Position numbers and translations under genes: made by a program
Source of the DNA: Dehalococcoides sp.
Lineage (GTDB): Bacteria; Chloroflexota; Dehalococcoidia; Dehalococcoidales; RBG-16-60-22
Direction of reading: 5' to 3'
DNA length: 11,101 nt
Assembly: GCA_030665795.1 (NCBI GenBank)
Contig: DAOUZD010000006.1
Span: 1 to 11,101, forward strand
Shown: one piece after another, positions 1 through 6,256 of the stretch
Layout of the letters: the number at the start of each line of letters is the position of its first letter
How positions within the stretch are numbered: position 1 is the first letter of the stretch
Notes under the pieces: generated by a model
Database searches by the model: none
What the model saw: the letters and a program-made list of their open reading frames with translations, nothing else
Told to the model about the DNA's origin: nothing

Positions 1-145
1 AATATTGAACTGGTAAGGGGGTGAGAATGGACGAAAAGGCTTGAGATAAAGGCTAGGGTTAATCTTACCAAGCCGGGTGTGAGGTAACCACGAGCCAATG
101 ATTGTTTTTGCAAACCCGGCAATATTAAAAAGAGAGGAGGAGAAA
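1..145. other. Leader region upstream of the sheath gene; no convincing gene
   Basis: No gene can be supported here. Reading frame 1 is open for seven codons and stops at 22-24, which might be the tail end of an upstream gene, but it is too short to judge. A five-codon frame (ATG at 27, stop at 42-44) follows a G-rich stretch and is probably meaningless. Bases 51-74 can fold into a small interrupted hairpin: GGCT pairs with AGCC, then GG with CC around one mismatch, with a 10-base loop. No U-run follows, so it is not a convincing terminator. I found no well-spaced -35/-10 pair, so the promoter of the operon may lie to the left of the window. Confidence 0.5.
135..140 (+). promoter_or_regulatory. 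Ribosome binding site that fixes the sheath start at 146
   Basis: AGGAGG lies five bases before the ATG at 146. The in-frame ATG at 98 has only a distant GAGGT (81-85), and its extra 16 residues do not resemble a sheath N-terminus, whereas the ATG at 146 gives the typical sheath opening SPGVYVEE. Confidence 0.75.
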
Positions 146-1696
146 ATGTCACCACAATATCTTTCTCCCGGTGTTTATGTAGAAGAGGTAGAACGGGGGG
201 CAAGGCCTATTGAGGGAGTGGGCACGGCAGTTGCCGCTTTCGTGGGATTCACCGAGCGTGGCCCGGTCAATCAACCCACTTTCATCGCCAACTGGACTCA
301 ATTTGTTAATACCTTTGGCGGTTTTATCCCCGGCGGCTATCTAGCCCACGCCGTCTACGGCTATTTTCACAACGGCGGTGGTAGTTGTTATGTCACCAGA
401 TTGCCAGGTGCTGAAGGAGAAGCTGAGATATCAACAGTGCTAGCTTCTTTGCCCGCAAGAGCTCAACCATCCATAGAGTCTCTGGTTATCACTGCCCTGG
501 AGCCGGGTGTTCCGGCAGGTGAGATAACCGTAGAAATAGCGCCGCCGGAAGAAGGCGCCCCTGAAGACCAGTTCACCCTCATTATCAATCGCGAGGAAAC
601 ACGGGAATTGTTTGAGAATGTCACCTTGAGAAAAGCAAAAGGGGCACGCAATGTTATTGACGTGGTCAACAAAGAATCTAAGCTGGTCCAGGTAGCTGAG
701 AAAGAATCGACACTGAACCTAGCCGAGCGAGCGCCAGCCCCGGGAACTTATCCGCTTACGGCGGCTCCCACCACAGCCGTAGTAGCTATTACCCCAGAGA
801 TAATCGTTGGGGATGCCGCAGCTCGCTCCGGTGTAGCTGGCTTCGAGGCAGCTGAAGATGTGACCATGGTCTGCTGCCCTGACCTTATGGCTCTGTATCA
901 AGCGGGCAAGCTGTCGATGGAGGGAGTTCAAGCCGTACAGCAGGCCATGCTCGACCACTGCGCCAATATGAAAGACCGCTTTGCCATTCTGGACTGTCCT
1001 CCCGGGATGAGCCCCCAGCAGATTAAGGACTGGCGGATGGAAGAGACCGGCTACGACTCCAAATATGGCGCGCTCTACTATCCCTGGGTAAAGGTGGCCA
1101 ATGTCTCGGGCGATGGAGAGACAGTGCTGGTGCCGCCTTCAGGGCACATGGCTGGCATCTACGCCCGCAGCGATACTGAGCGGGGAGTTCATAAGGCACC
1201 AGCTAATGAGATTGTGCGGGGAGCACTGGGGCTCGAAACCAAAATCACCAAGAGTGAGCAGGACTCTCTCAACCCGGTAGGCATCAATTGCATCCGGCCG
1301 TTTGCAGGGCGAGGCATCAGGGTCTGGGGAGCACGAACTCTAGCCAGTGATGCCCAGTGGCGCTATATCAACGTCCGCCGCCTGTTCAACTTCATTGAGG
1401 AGTCAATCGAGCTGGGCACTCAGTGGGTGGTATTTGAGCCGAATGACCGTGACCTCTGGGAGAGCATCAAGCGAGACATTAGGGCTTTCCTCACCAGAGT
1501 CTGGAGGGACGGGGCTCTGTTCGGCACCACGCCTGACGAAGCTTTCTATGTCAAGTGCGATGACGAGCTCAATACTGTAGAGGTAAGAGACGCTGGTCAA
1601 GTCATCATTGAGATTGGCCTAGCCCCTGTAAAGCCCGCAGAGTTCGTCATCTTCCGCATCAGCCAGTGGGCTGGCGGTGCCGGCGTAGCGGAATAA
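146..1696 (+). CDS. Contractile tail sheath protein (eCIS/phage-like)
   Basis: The 516-residue product is the sheath subunit that surrounds the inner tube and contracts to drive it forward. The N-terminus (LSPGVYVEEVERG, then AFVGFTERGP near residues 28-40) is the classic opening of phage and Afp/PVC sheath proteins. The middle (about 95-235) is a variable, surface-exposed insertion rich in Ala, Pro and Glu. The conserved C-terminal half includes MVCCPD (241-246), FAILDCPPG (from 279), YYPW (from 311), a GIYARSD-x-x-RGVHKAPAN stretch, and RVWGARTL (from about 392). The extreme C-terminus carries the KCDDELNT-type region that interlocks neighbouring subunits in this family. Length is normal for the family. 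It is the first clear gene and sits 32 bases before the tube gene. Afp and PVC carry several sheath paralogues; only one is visible here, and others could lie upstream. Confidence 0.96.
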   Translation: MSPQYLSPGVYVEEVERGARPIEGVGTAVAAFVGFTERGPVNQPTFIANWTQFVNTFGGFIPGGYLAHAVYGYFHNGGGSCYVTRLPGAEGEAEISTVLASLPARAQPSIESLVITALEPGVPAGEITVEIAPPEEGAPEDQFTLIINREETRELFENVTLRKAKGARNVIDVVNKESKLVQVAEKESTLNLAERAPAPGTYPLTAAPTTAVVAITPEIIVGDAAARSGVAGFEAAEDVTMVCCPDLMALYQAGKLSMEGVQAVQQAMLDHCANMKDRFAILDCPPGMSPQQIKDWRMEETGYDSKYGALYYPWVKVANVSGDGETVLVPPSGHMAGIYARSDTERGVHKAPANEIVRGALGLETKITKSEQDSLNPVGINCIRPFAGRGIRVWGARTLASDAQWRYINVRRLFNFIEESIELGTQWVVFEPNDRDLWESIKRDIRAFLTRVWRDGALFGTTPDEAFYVKCDDELNTVEVRDAGQVIIEIGLAPVKPAEFVIFRISQWAGGAGVAE

Positions 1697-1728
1697 GTCA
1701 AAAGTAAAGGAAAAGGAGGTAAACAGAG

Positions 1729-2178
1729 ATGCCACTGACAGGAATGCGAAAAGACCCATTAGCATCCTTTAATTTCAAGGTCGATATTCAAGGGACCGTG
1801 GTCGGTTCTTTCCGGGAGTGTAGCGGGATGGGTTCCGAGACGGAACTTATTGAGACCAAAGAATCAAAGGGAGGAAAGCTCATATATACAAAGGTGCCCG
1901 GGGGACTCAAATGGGAGAACATCGTCCTCAAGCGCGGCATTACCGATTCTATGGATATCTGGAAATGGCGCAAGCAAGTGGAGCAGGGCAATGTCAACGA
2001 CGCTAGGAAGAATGGCACCATCGCTATGTGTGACCAGAATGGTTTAACAATCGCTCAATGGAACTTCAAAGATGGCTGGCCACGAAAAGTTTCTGGACCA
2101 AATTTCAATGCCCAGTCAAACGAAATCGGCGTTGAGGAGCTGGAGATTGTCCATGAAGGTATCGCCCGCGAAGAATAG
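1729..2178 (+). CDS. Tail tube protein 1, gp19 family
   Basis: The 149-residue product belongs to the T4 gp19 / Hcp-like tube family, whose hexamers stack to form the inner tube carried by the sheath. Diagnostic features are the DPLASFNFKVDI opening, FRECSG at residues 28-33, the LKRGITD segment around 67-73, and the VEELEIVHEG ending, all of which match eCIS tube proteins. A strong AAGGAGGT (1713-1720), eight bases before the ATG, supports the start. Its position directly after the sheath gene suggests the major tube subunit, co-expressed with the sheath in bulk; this is inference from order. A second, diverged tube gene lies at 3441-3896. Confidence 0.95.
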   Translation: MPLTGMRKDPLASFNFKVDIQGTVVGSFRECSGMGSETELIETKESKGGKLIYTKVPGGLKWENIVLKRGITDSMDIWKWRKQVEQGNVNDARKNGTIAMCDQNGLTIAQWNFKDGWPRKVSGPNFNAQSNEIGVEELEIVHEGIAREE

Positions 2179-2198
2179 TCGAAGGAGGTGACACACTA

Positions 2199-2561
2199 AT
2201 GCTGCAGACCGAGTTTGAATTCACCTTACCTCAAGGTTATGTGGATAGCGAGGGTAATTTGCACAAACATGGGGTAATGCGTCTGGCGACGGCCGCCGAT
2301 GAAATTCTGCCGCTAAGGGACTCTAGAGTAAGGGCTAACCAGGCTTATCTGGTAGTCATCTTGCTCTCCAGGGTTATCACTAAGCTGGACAACTTATCCG
2401 ACATCAATACCAAGGTTATTGAGGGGCTTTTCTCAGCAGACCTGGCCTATCTCCAGAACTTCTATCGCCAGATAAACGAGGATGGGCACACCATGATTGA
2501 AGCCACTTGTCCGGAGTGCAACAAGAGTTTTGGAGTGGAGTTAAGTCACCCGGGGGAATAG
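2199..2561 (+). CDS. Small tail-assembly-chaperone-like protein with C-terminal CPxC
   Basis: A 120-residue protein, started at ATG 2199 after AAGGAGGTG (2182-2190, eight bases away). The first half reads like a short beta region with an LPQGYVDSEGNLHKHGVMRLATAADE segment split around residue 20. The rest is helical (about 41-95), and a CPEC half-knuckle follows at 104-107. The pattern 'hydrophobic start, x-MRLATAADE, then helices' resembles phage tail assembly chaperones of the Mu gp41 / TAC type and is common just after the tube gene in eCIS loci; I assign chaperone by resemblance and position, not by a firm family match. With only one CxxC pair, zinc binding would need dimerisation or a partner. 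Its stop codon overlaps the GTG of the next frame, and a candidate -1 frameshift site sits in its last codons. Confidence 0.72.
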   Translation: MLQTEFEFTLPQGYVDSEGNLHKHGVMRLATAADEILPLRDSRVRANQAYLVVILLSRVITKLDNLSDINTKVIEGLFSADLAYLQNFYRQINEDGHTMIEATCPECNKSFGVELSHPGE

Positions 2562-2599
2562 TGGGCTACCCCCTCGACCAGCTCTACGAGGAGGTAGCC
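2549..2599 (+). promoter_or_regulatory. Candidate -1 programmed ribosomal frameshift signal
   Basis: Bases 2549-2555 are CCCGGGG, an X-XXY-YYZ heptamer, and the zero-frame codons of the upstream gene are C|CCG|GGG, the phase needed for -1 slippage. Eight bases later comes a stem: 2564-2576 pairs with 2587-2599 at 12 of 13 positions (only C2571 against A2592 fails) around a 10-base loop (2577-2586). Slippage would avoid the TAG at 2559-2561 and continue into the DUF6760-like frame, giving a fusion of about 176 residues. The heptamer, spacer and stem are seen directly; that ribosomes use them is inference. GC-rich heptamers are less slippery than the A-rich ones of well-studied cases. The alternative is plain TAG/GTG coupled restart. 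Confidence 0.5.
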
Positions 2600-2728
2600 T
2601 ATATAGCCTATTACTTTCACTGGCCGCTCCTGGAGATTCTCGAGTTGGAACATACCGAGCGGCGGTGCTGGGTAGAGGAAATTGCCGATATCAATCGGAA
2701 GCTGGCAGAAATGGCTCAAAACCTATGA
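2561..2728 (+). CDS. DUF6760-like small eCIS protein
   Basis: The 55-residue product has a GYPLDQLYEEVAYIAYYFHW opening, then a PLLEILELEHTERRCW segment and a charged helical end. This fits the small DUF6760-type family found beside tube and DUF4157 genes in eCIS clusters; its molecular role is unknown to me. I place the start at GTG 2561, whose first base is the last base of the upstream TAG. GGGGGAA at 2552-2558 is only a poor ribosome site. An in-frame ATG at 2507 exists, but the 18 extra residues there are simply the shadow of the upstream gene and lack family character. The frame is -1 relative to the upstream gene, so it may instead be translated as the C-terminal extension of a frameshift fusion (see 2549-2599). 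The stop is 22 bases before the DUF4157 gene. Confidence 0.75.
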   Translation: MGYPLDQLYEEVAYIAYYFHWPLLEILELEHTERRCWVEEIADINRKLAEMAQNL

Positions 2729-2750
2729 CGCTCTTAAGAAGGAGGTGCTG

Positions 2751-3431
2751 ATGGCCTATATGGTAGGCACAGCTGGAGTGAATGCCCTGAATTGGGCTAA
2801 GCTCAAGACGAAGCTTTTTGAATTTTTCCGAGTTGGTGGAGGGCTCAGCAGCCTGTTGAGTCGTGGAGAGGCTCTTGATGAGATGACTCGGATGGAAATG
2901 GAGTCTGCTTTTGGCTACGACCTCAAGGATGTCCGCATCCACGAGACGAAGCAGGCTGGTGAATTAGCTCGGGGGCTTCAAGCAGAGGCCTTCACTATCG
3001 GCGCTGATGTTTTTACCTCCGAAGGGAAGCTCAATACTCTAACCAGAGAAAATAGAGGGCTGCTTGCCCATGAGCTTACACATGTCATCCAGCAGACTCA
3101 TCCCCGGCCCGTTCTTCGCAGCTCCGATAATGTAAGCTTGGAAAGCCTCCGGATACCTGGAGGAAAGGAGTTGTCCAAAACTGCAGGCAATGCCGAGCTG
3201 CCACACCTGGCGTTGCAGCTTGCCCCGATAAGTCCGTTTCAGAATGGGGGAAGTTCAACTACGGAAGCGATGGAGGCAGTGGCACAGACAGCAGAGCAGG
3301 CTGTACGCCGTGAAGAAGAGGGCCTTAGCAAGAGCCAAACTCCAGCCGTGGACGCTGAAGAGATAGCCGAGATAGTCTATCGGTTAATGCAGCAGGAATT
3401 ATTGCTAGAAAGAGACCGAGTTAGGAGGTAG
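2751..3431 (+). CDS. DUF4157 (eCIS core domain) protein with HELTH metalloprotease-like motif
   Basis: A 226-residue protein begun at ATG 2751, four bases after AAGGAGGT (2739-2746); the in-frame start at 2682 lies inside the previous gene and adds nothing family-like. Residues about 45-116 form a DUF4157 domain: MESAFGYDLKDVRIH, then AFTIGADVFTSEGKLN, then LLAHELTHVIQQ with HELTH at 107-111 (bases 3069-3083). HExxH is a zincin zinc-binding and catalytic signature, but whether DUF4157 proteins cut anything in the particle is not established. The domain is a marker of eCIS loci and often heads toxin cargo; here no toxin domain follows, only a linker and a C-terminal module with LQLAPI (155-160) and a helical motif with VY at 209-210 and ERDR near 220-223. 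A similar module ends the 533-residue protein at 3953. Confidence 0.9.
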   Translation: MAYMVGTAGVNALNWAKLKTKLFEFFRVGGGLSSLLSRGEALDEMTRMEMESAFGYDLKDVRIHETKQAGELARGLQAEAFTIGADVFTSEGKLNTLTRENRGLLAHELTHVIQQTHPRPVLRSSDNVSLESLRIPGGKELSKTAGNAELPHLALQLAPISPFQNGGSSTTEAMEAVAQTAEQAVRREEEGLSKSQTPAVDAEEIAEIVYRLMQQELLLERDRVRR

Positions 3432-3440
3432 GAAGAAACC

Positions 3441-3896
3441 ATGCCCGAGACGGCGAGAAGAGTTGACCCTTACATCACCTGTTATTTCAGCGTGGAAATT
3501 AAAGGGATTCAGGAAGCCATTTTCAGGGAATGTTCCGGTCTGGAAGGCGAGATAGAGGTCTTGCCTTACGAAGAGGGAGGTGTTAATGACCACCCTCACA
3601 AATTGCCGGGACGTGCCAAGTTCCCTAATGTGATTCTAAAGCGGGGAGTGACGGACTCCAAGGAGCTATGGGAATGGTTCTCAGACGGGATTCAAGGCCA
3701 GATTAAGCGCAAGACCGTACATATAATACTATGTGATGCAAAGGGCGAAGAAGTAAGGCGGTGGACATTTGATGGTGCCTACCCAATAAAATGGTCCGGC
3801 CCCAGTCTTAACGCTAATGAGAATGCAGTGGCTATCGAAACCCTGGAACTGGCCCACGAGGGGATGGAACTAGGTTGCTGGTTACTGAAGGAGTAG
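3441..3896 (+). CDS. Tail tube protein 2, gp19 family
   Basis: A 151-residue second member of the gp19 tube family. DP at residues 9-10 and FRECSG at 28-33 align without a gap to tube 1, followed by LKRGVTD (about 66-72) and an IETLELAHEG ending, but most other positions differ. By analogy with Afp5/Pvc5, a tube paralogue next to the LysM and VgrG genes could be the tube initiator that joins tube to spike hub; this is inference. It differs from tube 1 in a loop around residues 42-56, which contains HPH (51-53), and in a WLLKE C-terminal extension. AGGAGGT at 3423-3429 is 11 bases before the ATG, rather far. The 3' end overlaps the ribosome site of the putative minigene at 3900. Confidence 0.94.
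   Translation: MPETARRVDPYITCYFSVEIKGIQEAIFRECSGLEGEIEVLPYEEGGVNDHPHKLPGRAKFPNVILKRGVTDSKELWEWFSDGIQGQIKRKTVHIILCDAKGEEVRRWTFDGAYPIKWSGPSLNANENAVAIETLELAHEGMELGCWLLKE
3888..3893 (+). promoter_or_regulatory. Ribosome binding site for the putative minigene
   Basis: AAGGAG lies within the last codons of tube 2 and six bases before the ATG at 3900. There is no comparable site for the large downstream gene, whose best match is AAAGG at 3939-3943. Translation of that gene may therefore rely on ribosomes that load here. Confidence 0.5.
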
Positions 3897-3899
3897 TCA

Positions 3900-3956
3900 A
3901 TGTCGCTGGACAAGAACAAAATTGGACTCAATGACGATAAAGGTACTTGGCTATGA
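3900..3956 (+). CDS. Putative 18-residue minigene coupled to the next gene
   Basis: ATG 3900 follows AAGGAG with ideal six-base spacing and opens an 18-codon frame encoding MSLDKNKIGLNDDKGTWL. Its TGA (3954-3956) overlaps the ATG at 3953 in an ATGA junction typical of translational coupling. The peptide is polar and charged, with no membrane segment or motif I know. It could be a real microprotein, a coupling leader whose only job is to deliver ribosomes to the large gene, or the relic of an older gene. The strong ribosome site and the exact stop-start overlap argue that the frame is translated; nothing indicates a function for the peptide. Confidence 0.45.
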   Translation: MSLDKNKIGLNDDKGTWL

Positions 3957-5554
3957 GCAACGATTTAGCAACTGAGATAACCGGACGAGTGAAAAGGTTG
4001 TTGGAAGGGTTGTTATCTACCCTCGTCTGGAGACGGCTGCCTGCTCTGCCGCCTCTGGGACAGAGACTCTACACCAGATACTCGGACTGGGTAGACGGGC
4101 TGTTCTCCAGACTTCACTTGCCTCTTACCTCAGCGCTGTTGCTTAGTCGGAGTTCAAACCTCTGGCCTTTGCCGCCATCCTATGCCTGGTTCGACAGGAG
4201 ATGGATTGATGGCAGGAAAAGGTCGCGGTCATTTCGGAGGCAATCAGGAAGTAGAGAAGATGAAGACATTCAAAGACTCCCCGTTCCTGAGTACTTCTTT
4301 GAGGAAGATGCAGAGGAGGGCGTGATTAAGCAGTTTCAATCTGCTCAATCCGAGCCTGCCGACGATATCATATTGAGCTTACCAACGCTGATGACTTTAT
4401 CAGCCGGGAACACGGCGTTTACGCAGGCAGAGCAGCTGGCAAAGAAAATTGCCCTTAAACTCGAGCTACTGACCAACAAAGGTTCCCCTACTCCATGGCA
4501 CACGCCATTCGAGGCCAGTGGTGTGCCTTATTACCCAGGGCTGGTTACAGATAATAGCCTATTGGATAAGGGTAAGGGGATAATTGCAAACCAACAATTA
4601 AGTCATCTGGATGAGACCTTTTATCCCTCCAGTTCGGTGGACTTGTCACCACTTAGCCTCCATTCTGTTTCAGGGCAATATATTGGAAGGGTGCTAATGC
4701 CAGTGCCCGGAAAGTTTTTGCTGGCGGAGAGGACACCGACACAGGCGGTATCTCCCTTTGTTCCGTCCTCTGAGGGCATGAATTTTAATTCTGAACCGTC
4801 CGGGGCTTTAGCGGCAGCACTAAGTGGTCAACCTGCGAGTGAAGCCCGAATCGTCTCCCTCTCACATTTGTCTGGACCTACATCCATGACATCGAATAAT
4901 ATTCCAGCAAGGAAGGTATTTTCTCGGCTTCAAAGCCCATTCATTACCCCACTTGTGGCATCGAGCACTAACCTGATGGGGGAGGCGTTAGCTGCTTCTC
5001 CCTCATATCTATTCGAGCCACCACAGGTTGCATCCGGTGCTGTTCTGGCGGGGAAGTCTGGTGCAGCTCCTGTCTCCTACTCAGAAGAACCCCCTCTGTT
5101 TCGTCGTGACGAAACTTTGCATATGGCCAGTGTTACCTACCGGTACTTCGAAAGGCTAGCCCCTCGACCACCTTTGGATAAGACTTGGGGGTCTCGTCAG
5201 ACATCACCATTGCATTGGTCAGCTGGACACGTTCCGCCGAGCCTGATAGAAAAAGCAATAAGCCAAGAGATGGGCGAACCAGCAGAAGCTATTGCATCGA
5301 CTATCAAGAATAGTTCATTTGGTGGTTACAATAGAAGCATGGGAGTAGAACTGGCTCTAGCTCCTATAGGTCGGCAGCGGGAAAATATCTCGCCTGCGAC
5401 TTCCAGCGCCGTAAATACAGGGCAAGAAGGAGCATTAGAGGCAGTTGGCGAAACCATGCCGGCTCCCGATCCCGAGGCTTTAGCCTCAGAAGTCTATAGC
5501 ATTCTCAAGCACCGCCTAATCGTGGAAAAGGAACGAACCACGTCAGTCGTATAA
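3953..5554 (+). CDS. Unrecognised 533-residue low-complexity eCIS protein
   Basis: I do not recognise this family with confidence. Start ATG 3953 is preferred over TTG 3947 because of the ATGA junction and the AAAGG at 3939-3943. The first 80 residues are rich in Leu, Arg, Trp and Pro and may form an amphipathic helical region ending in YAWFDRRWIDG. A basic Arg/Ser patch and an acidic patch (about 97-125) follow. Residues about 130-460 are mostly Ser, Pro, Ala and Leu without clear domain boundaries and are probably disordered or extended. The C-terminus has LALAPI (467-472) and a helix with DPE (506-508), VY (514-515) and EKER near 525-528, like the end of the DUF4157 protein. It sits between tube 2 and the LysM hub gene. 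No signal peptide or clear transmembrane run is seen. A particle-associated scaffold, lumen protein or cargo adaptor are possibilities only. Confidence 0.8.
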   Translation: MSNDLATEITGRVKRLLEGLLSTLVWRRLPALPPLGQRLYTRYSDWVDGLFSRLHLPLTSALLLSRSSNLWPLPPSYAWFDRRWIDGRKRSRSFRRQSGSREDEDIQRLPVPEYFFEEDAEEGVIKQFQSAQSEPADDIILSLPTLMTLSAGNTAFTQAEQLAKKIALKLELLTNKGSPTPWHTPFEASGVPYYPGLVTDNSLLDKGKGIIANQQLSHLDETFYPSSSVDLSPLSLHSVSGQYIGRVLMPVPGKFLLAERTPTQAVSPFVPSSEGMNFNSEPSGALAAALSGQPASEARIVSLSHLSGPTSMTSNNIPARKVFSRLQSPFITPLVASSTNLMGEALAASPSYLFEPPQVASGAVLAGKSGAAPVSYSEEPPLFRRDETLHMASVTYRYFERLAPRPPLDKTWGSRQTSPLHWSAGHVPPSLIEKAISQEMGEPAEAIASTIKNSSFGGYNRSMGVELALAPIGRQRENISPATSSAVNTGQEGALEAVGETMPAPDPEALASEVYSILKHRLIVEKERTTSVV

Positions 5555-5572
5555 TAAAGGTATGAAAGGGAT

Positions 5573-6247
5573 ATGAACGTTTCAAGCGGGGAATTAGCCA
5601 AAGCAGAAATCAAAGTATGTGATGGCAACAAAGCCGGGCAGACTGTTAAGTGCATGTTCCGACCAAAGGAATATACTGTCACCAAACAAAATAGCTGGCA
5701 AATGAAAGAAGTCAAGGGCAAAGACGTGCCCCAGTTGGAATTCAGCGGTGGCGGGGCATCTAGTTTAACCATGGAACTCTTTTTCGACACTTATGAAAGC
5801 GGAAAGGACATTCGCAAAGAGTATACCAATAAGATTTGGGAATTGATGGCGATTGACGACAAACTGACAGACAAGATTAATCGAAAGGGCAGACCACCCA
5901 AAGTTCAGTTCCAGTGGGGGCCGGTGATTTCCTTCAAAGCGGTGATAACGAACATCACTCAAAAGTTCACTATGTTCAAAGCCGATGGCACCCCGGTACG
6001 TGCCACACTTACCGTCGCTTTCCAGGAAGCTGAAAAACCAGGTAAGTATCCGTTTCAGAATCCCACCACCGGCAGCAAGCCTGGTTATAAAGTCAGAATA
6101 ATAAAAGAAGGGGAGTCTCTTGATTGGATTGCTCACGAAGAGTATGGCAATCCCGCGTTATGGAGATTTATAGCCGATACTAATAATCTGGAAAACCCTG
6201 TGAAACTGAGTCCAGGGCAGGTATTGTCTATAGCGCCAGCGCCTTAA
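5573..6247 (+). CDS. LysM-domain baseplate/hub protein (Afp7/Pvc7-like)
   Basis: The 224-residue product has the N-terminal form CMFRPKEYTVTKQNSW, then LEFSGGGASSLTMELFFDTYESG, typical of the contractile-tail baseplate protein preceding the spike gene. A C-terminal LysM domain covers about 173-222: YKVRIIKEGESLDWIAHEEYG split before the NPALWRFIADTNNL segment, then LSPGQVLSIAP. In Afp/PVC the equivalent protein helps connect the VgrG-like hub to the tube; the LysM may serve for protein packing rather than peptidoglycan binding, as in T4 gp53. The start has modest ribosome signals: AAGGG (5566-5570) is only two bases from the ATG and AAAGG (5556-5560) is 12 away. It begins 18 bases after the previous stop and ends nine bases before the VgrG gene. 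Confidence 0.92.
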   Translation: MNVSSGELAKAEIKVCDGNKAGQTVKCMFRPKEYTVTKQNSWQMKEVKGKDVPQLEFSGGGASSLTMELFFDTYESGKDIRKEYTNKIWELMAIDDKLTDKINRKGRPPKVQFQWGPVISFKAVITNITQKFTMFKADGTPVRATLTVAFQEAEKPGKYPFQNPTTGSKPGYKVRIIKEGESLDWIAHEEYGNPALWRFIADTNNLENPVKLSPGQVLSIAPAP

Positions 6248-6256
6248 GGGAGAAAA

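Noticed and set aside
41..69. TTGAGA as a -35 element for the sheath operon
   Set aside because: At 17-base spacing the -10 position reads CTTACC, which is not promoter-like. A TTGTTT near 102 pairs with TATTAA only at 15 bases and would leave almost no leader before the ribosome site.
51..74. Leader hairpin as a terminator or attenuator
   Set aside because: The stem has only six pairs with a mismatch and no U-run follows. It is noted in the leader entry but not claimed as a regulator.
98..145. N-terminal extension of the sheath from ATG 98
   Set aside because: The 16 extra residues do not look like a sheath start and no ribosome site is well placed. ATG 146 has AGGAGG five bases upstream and gives the family opening.
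5562..5576. Four-codon frame (ATG 5562) whose TGA overlaps the LysM gene ATG, like the 3900 minigene
   Set aside because: The AAGG before it is only one base away and four codons are too few; the ATGA overlap is probably chance.
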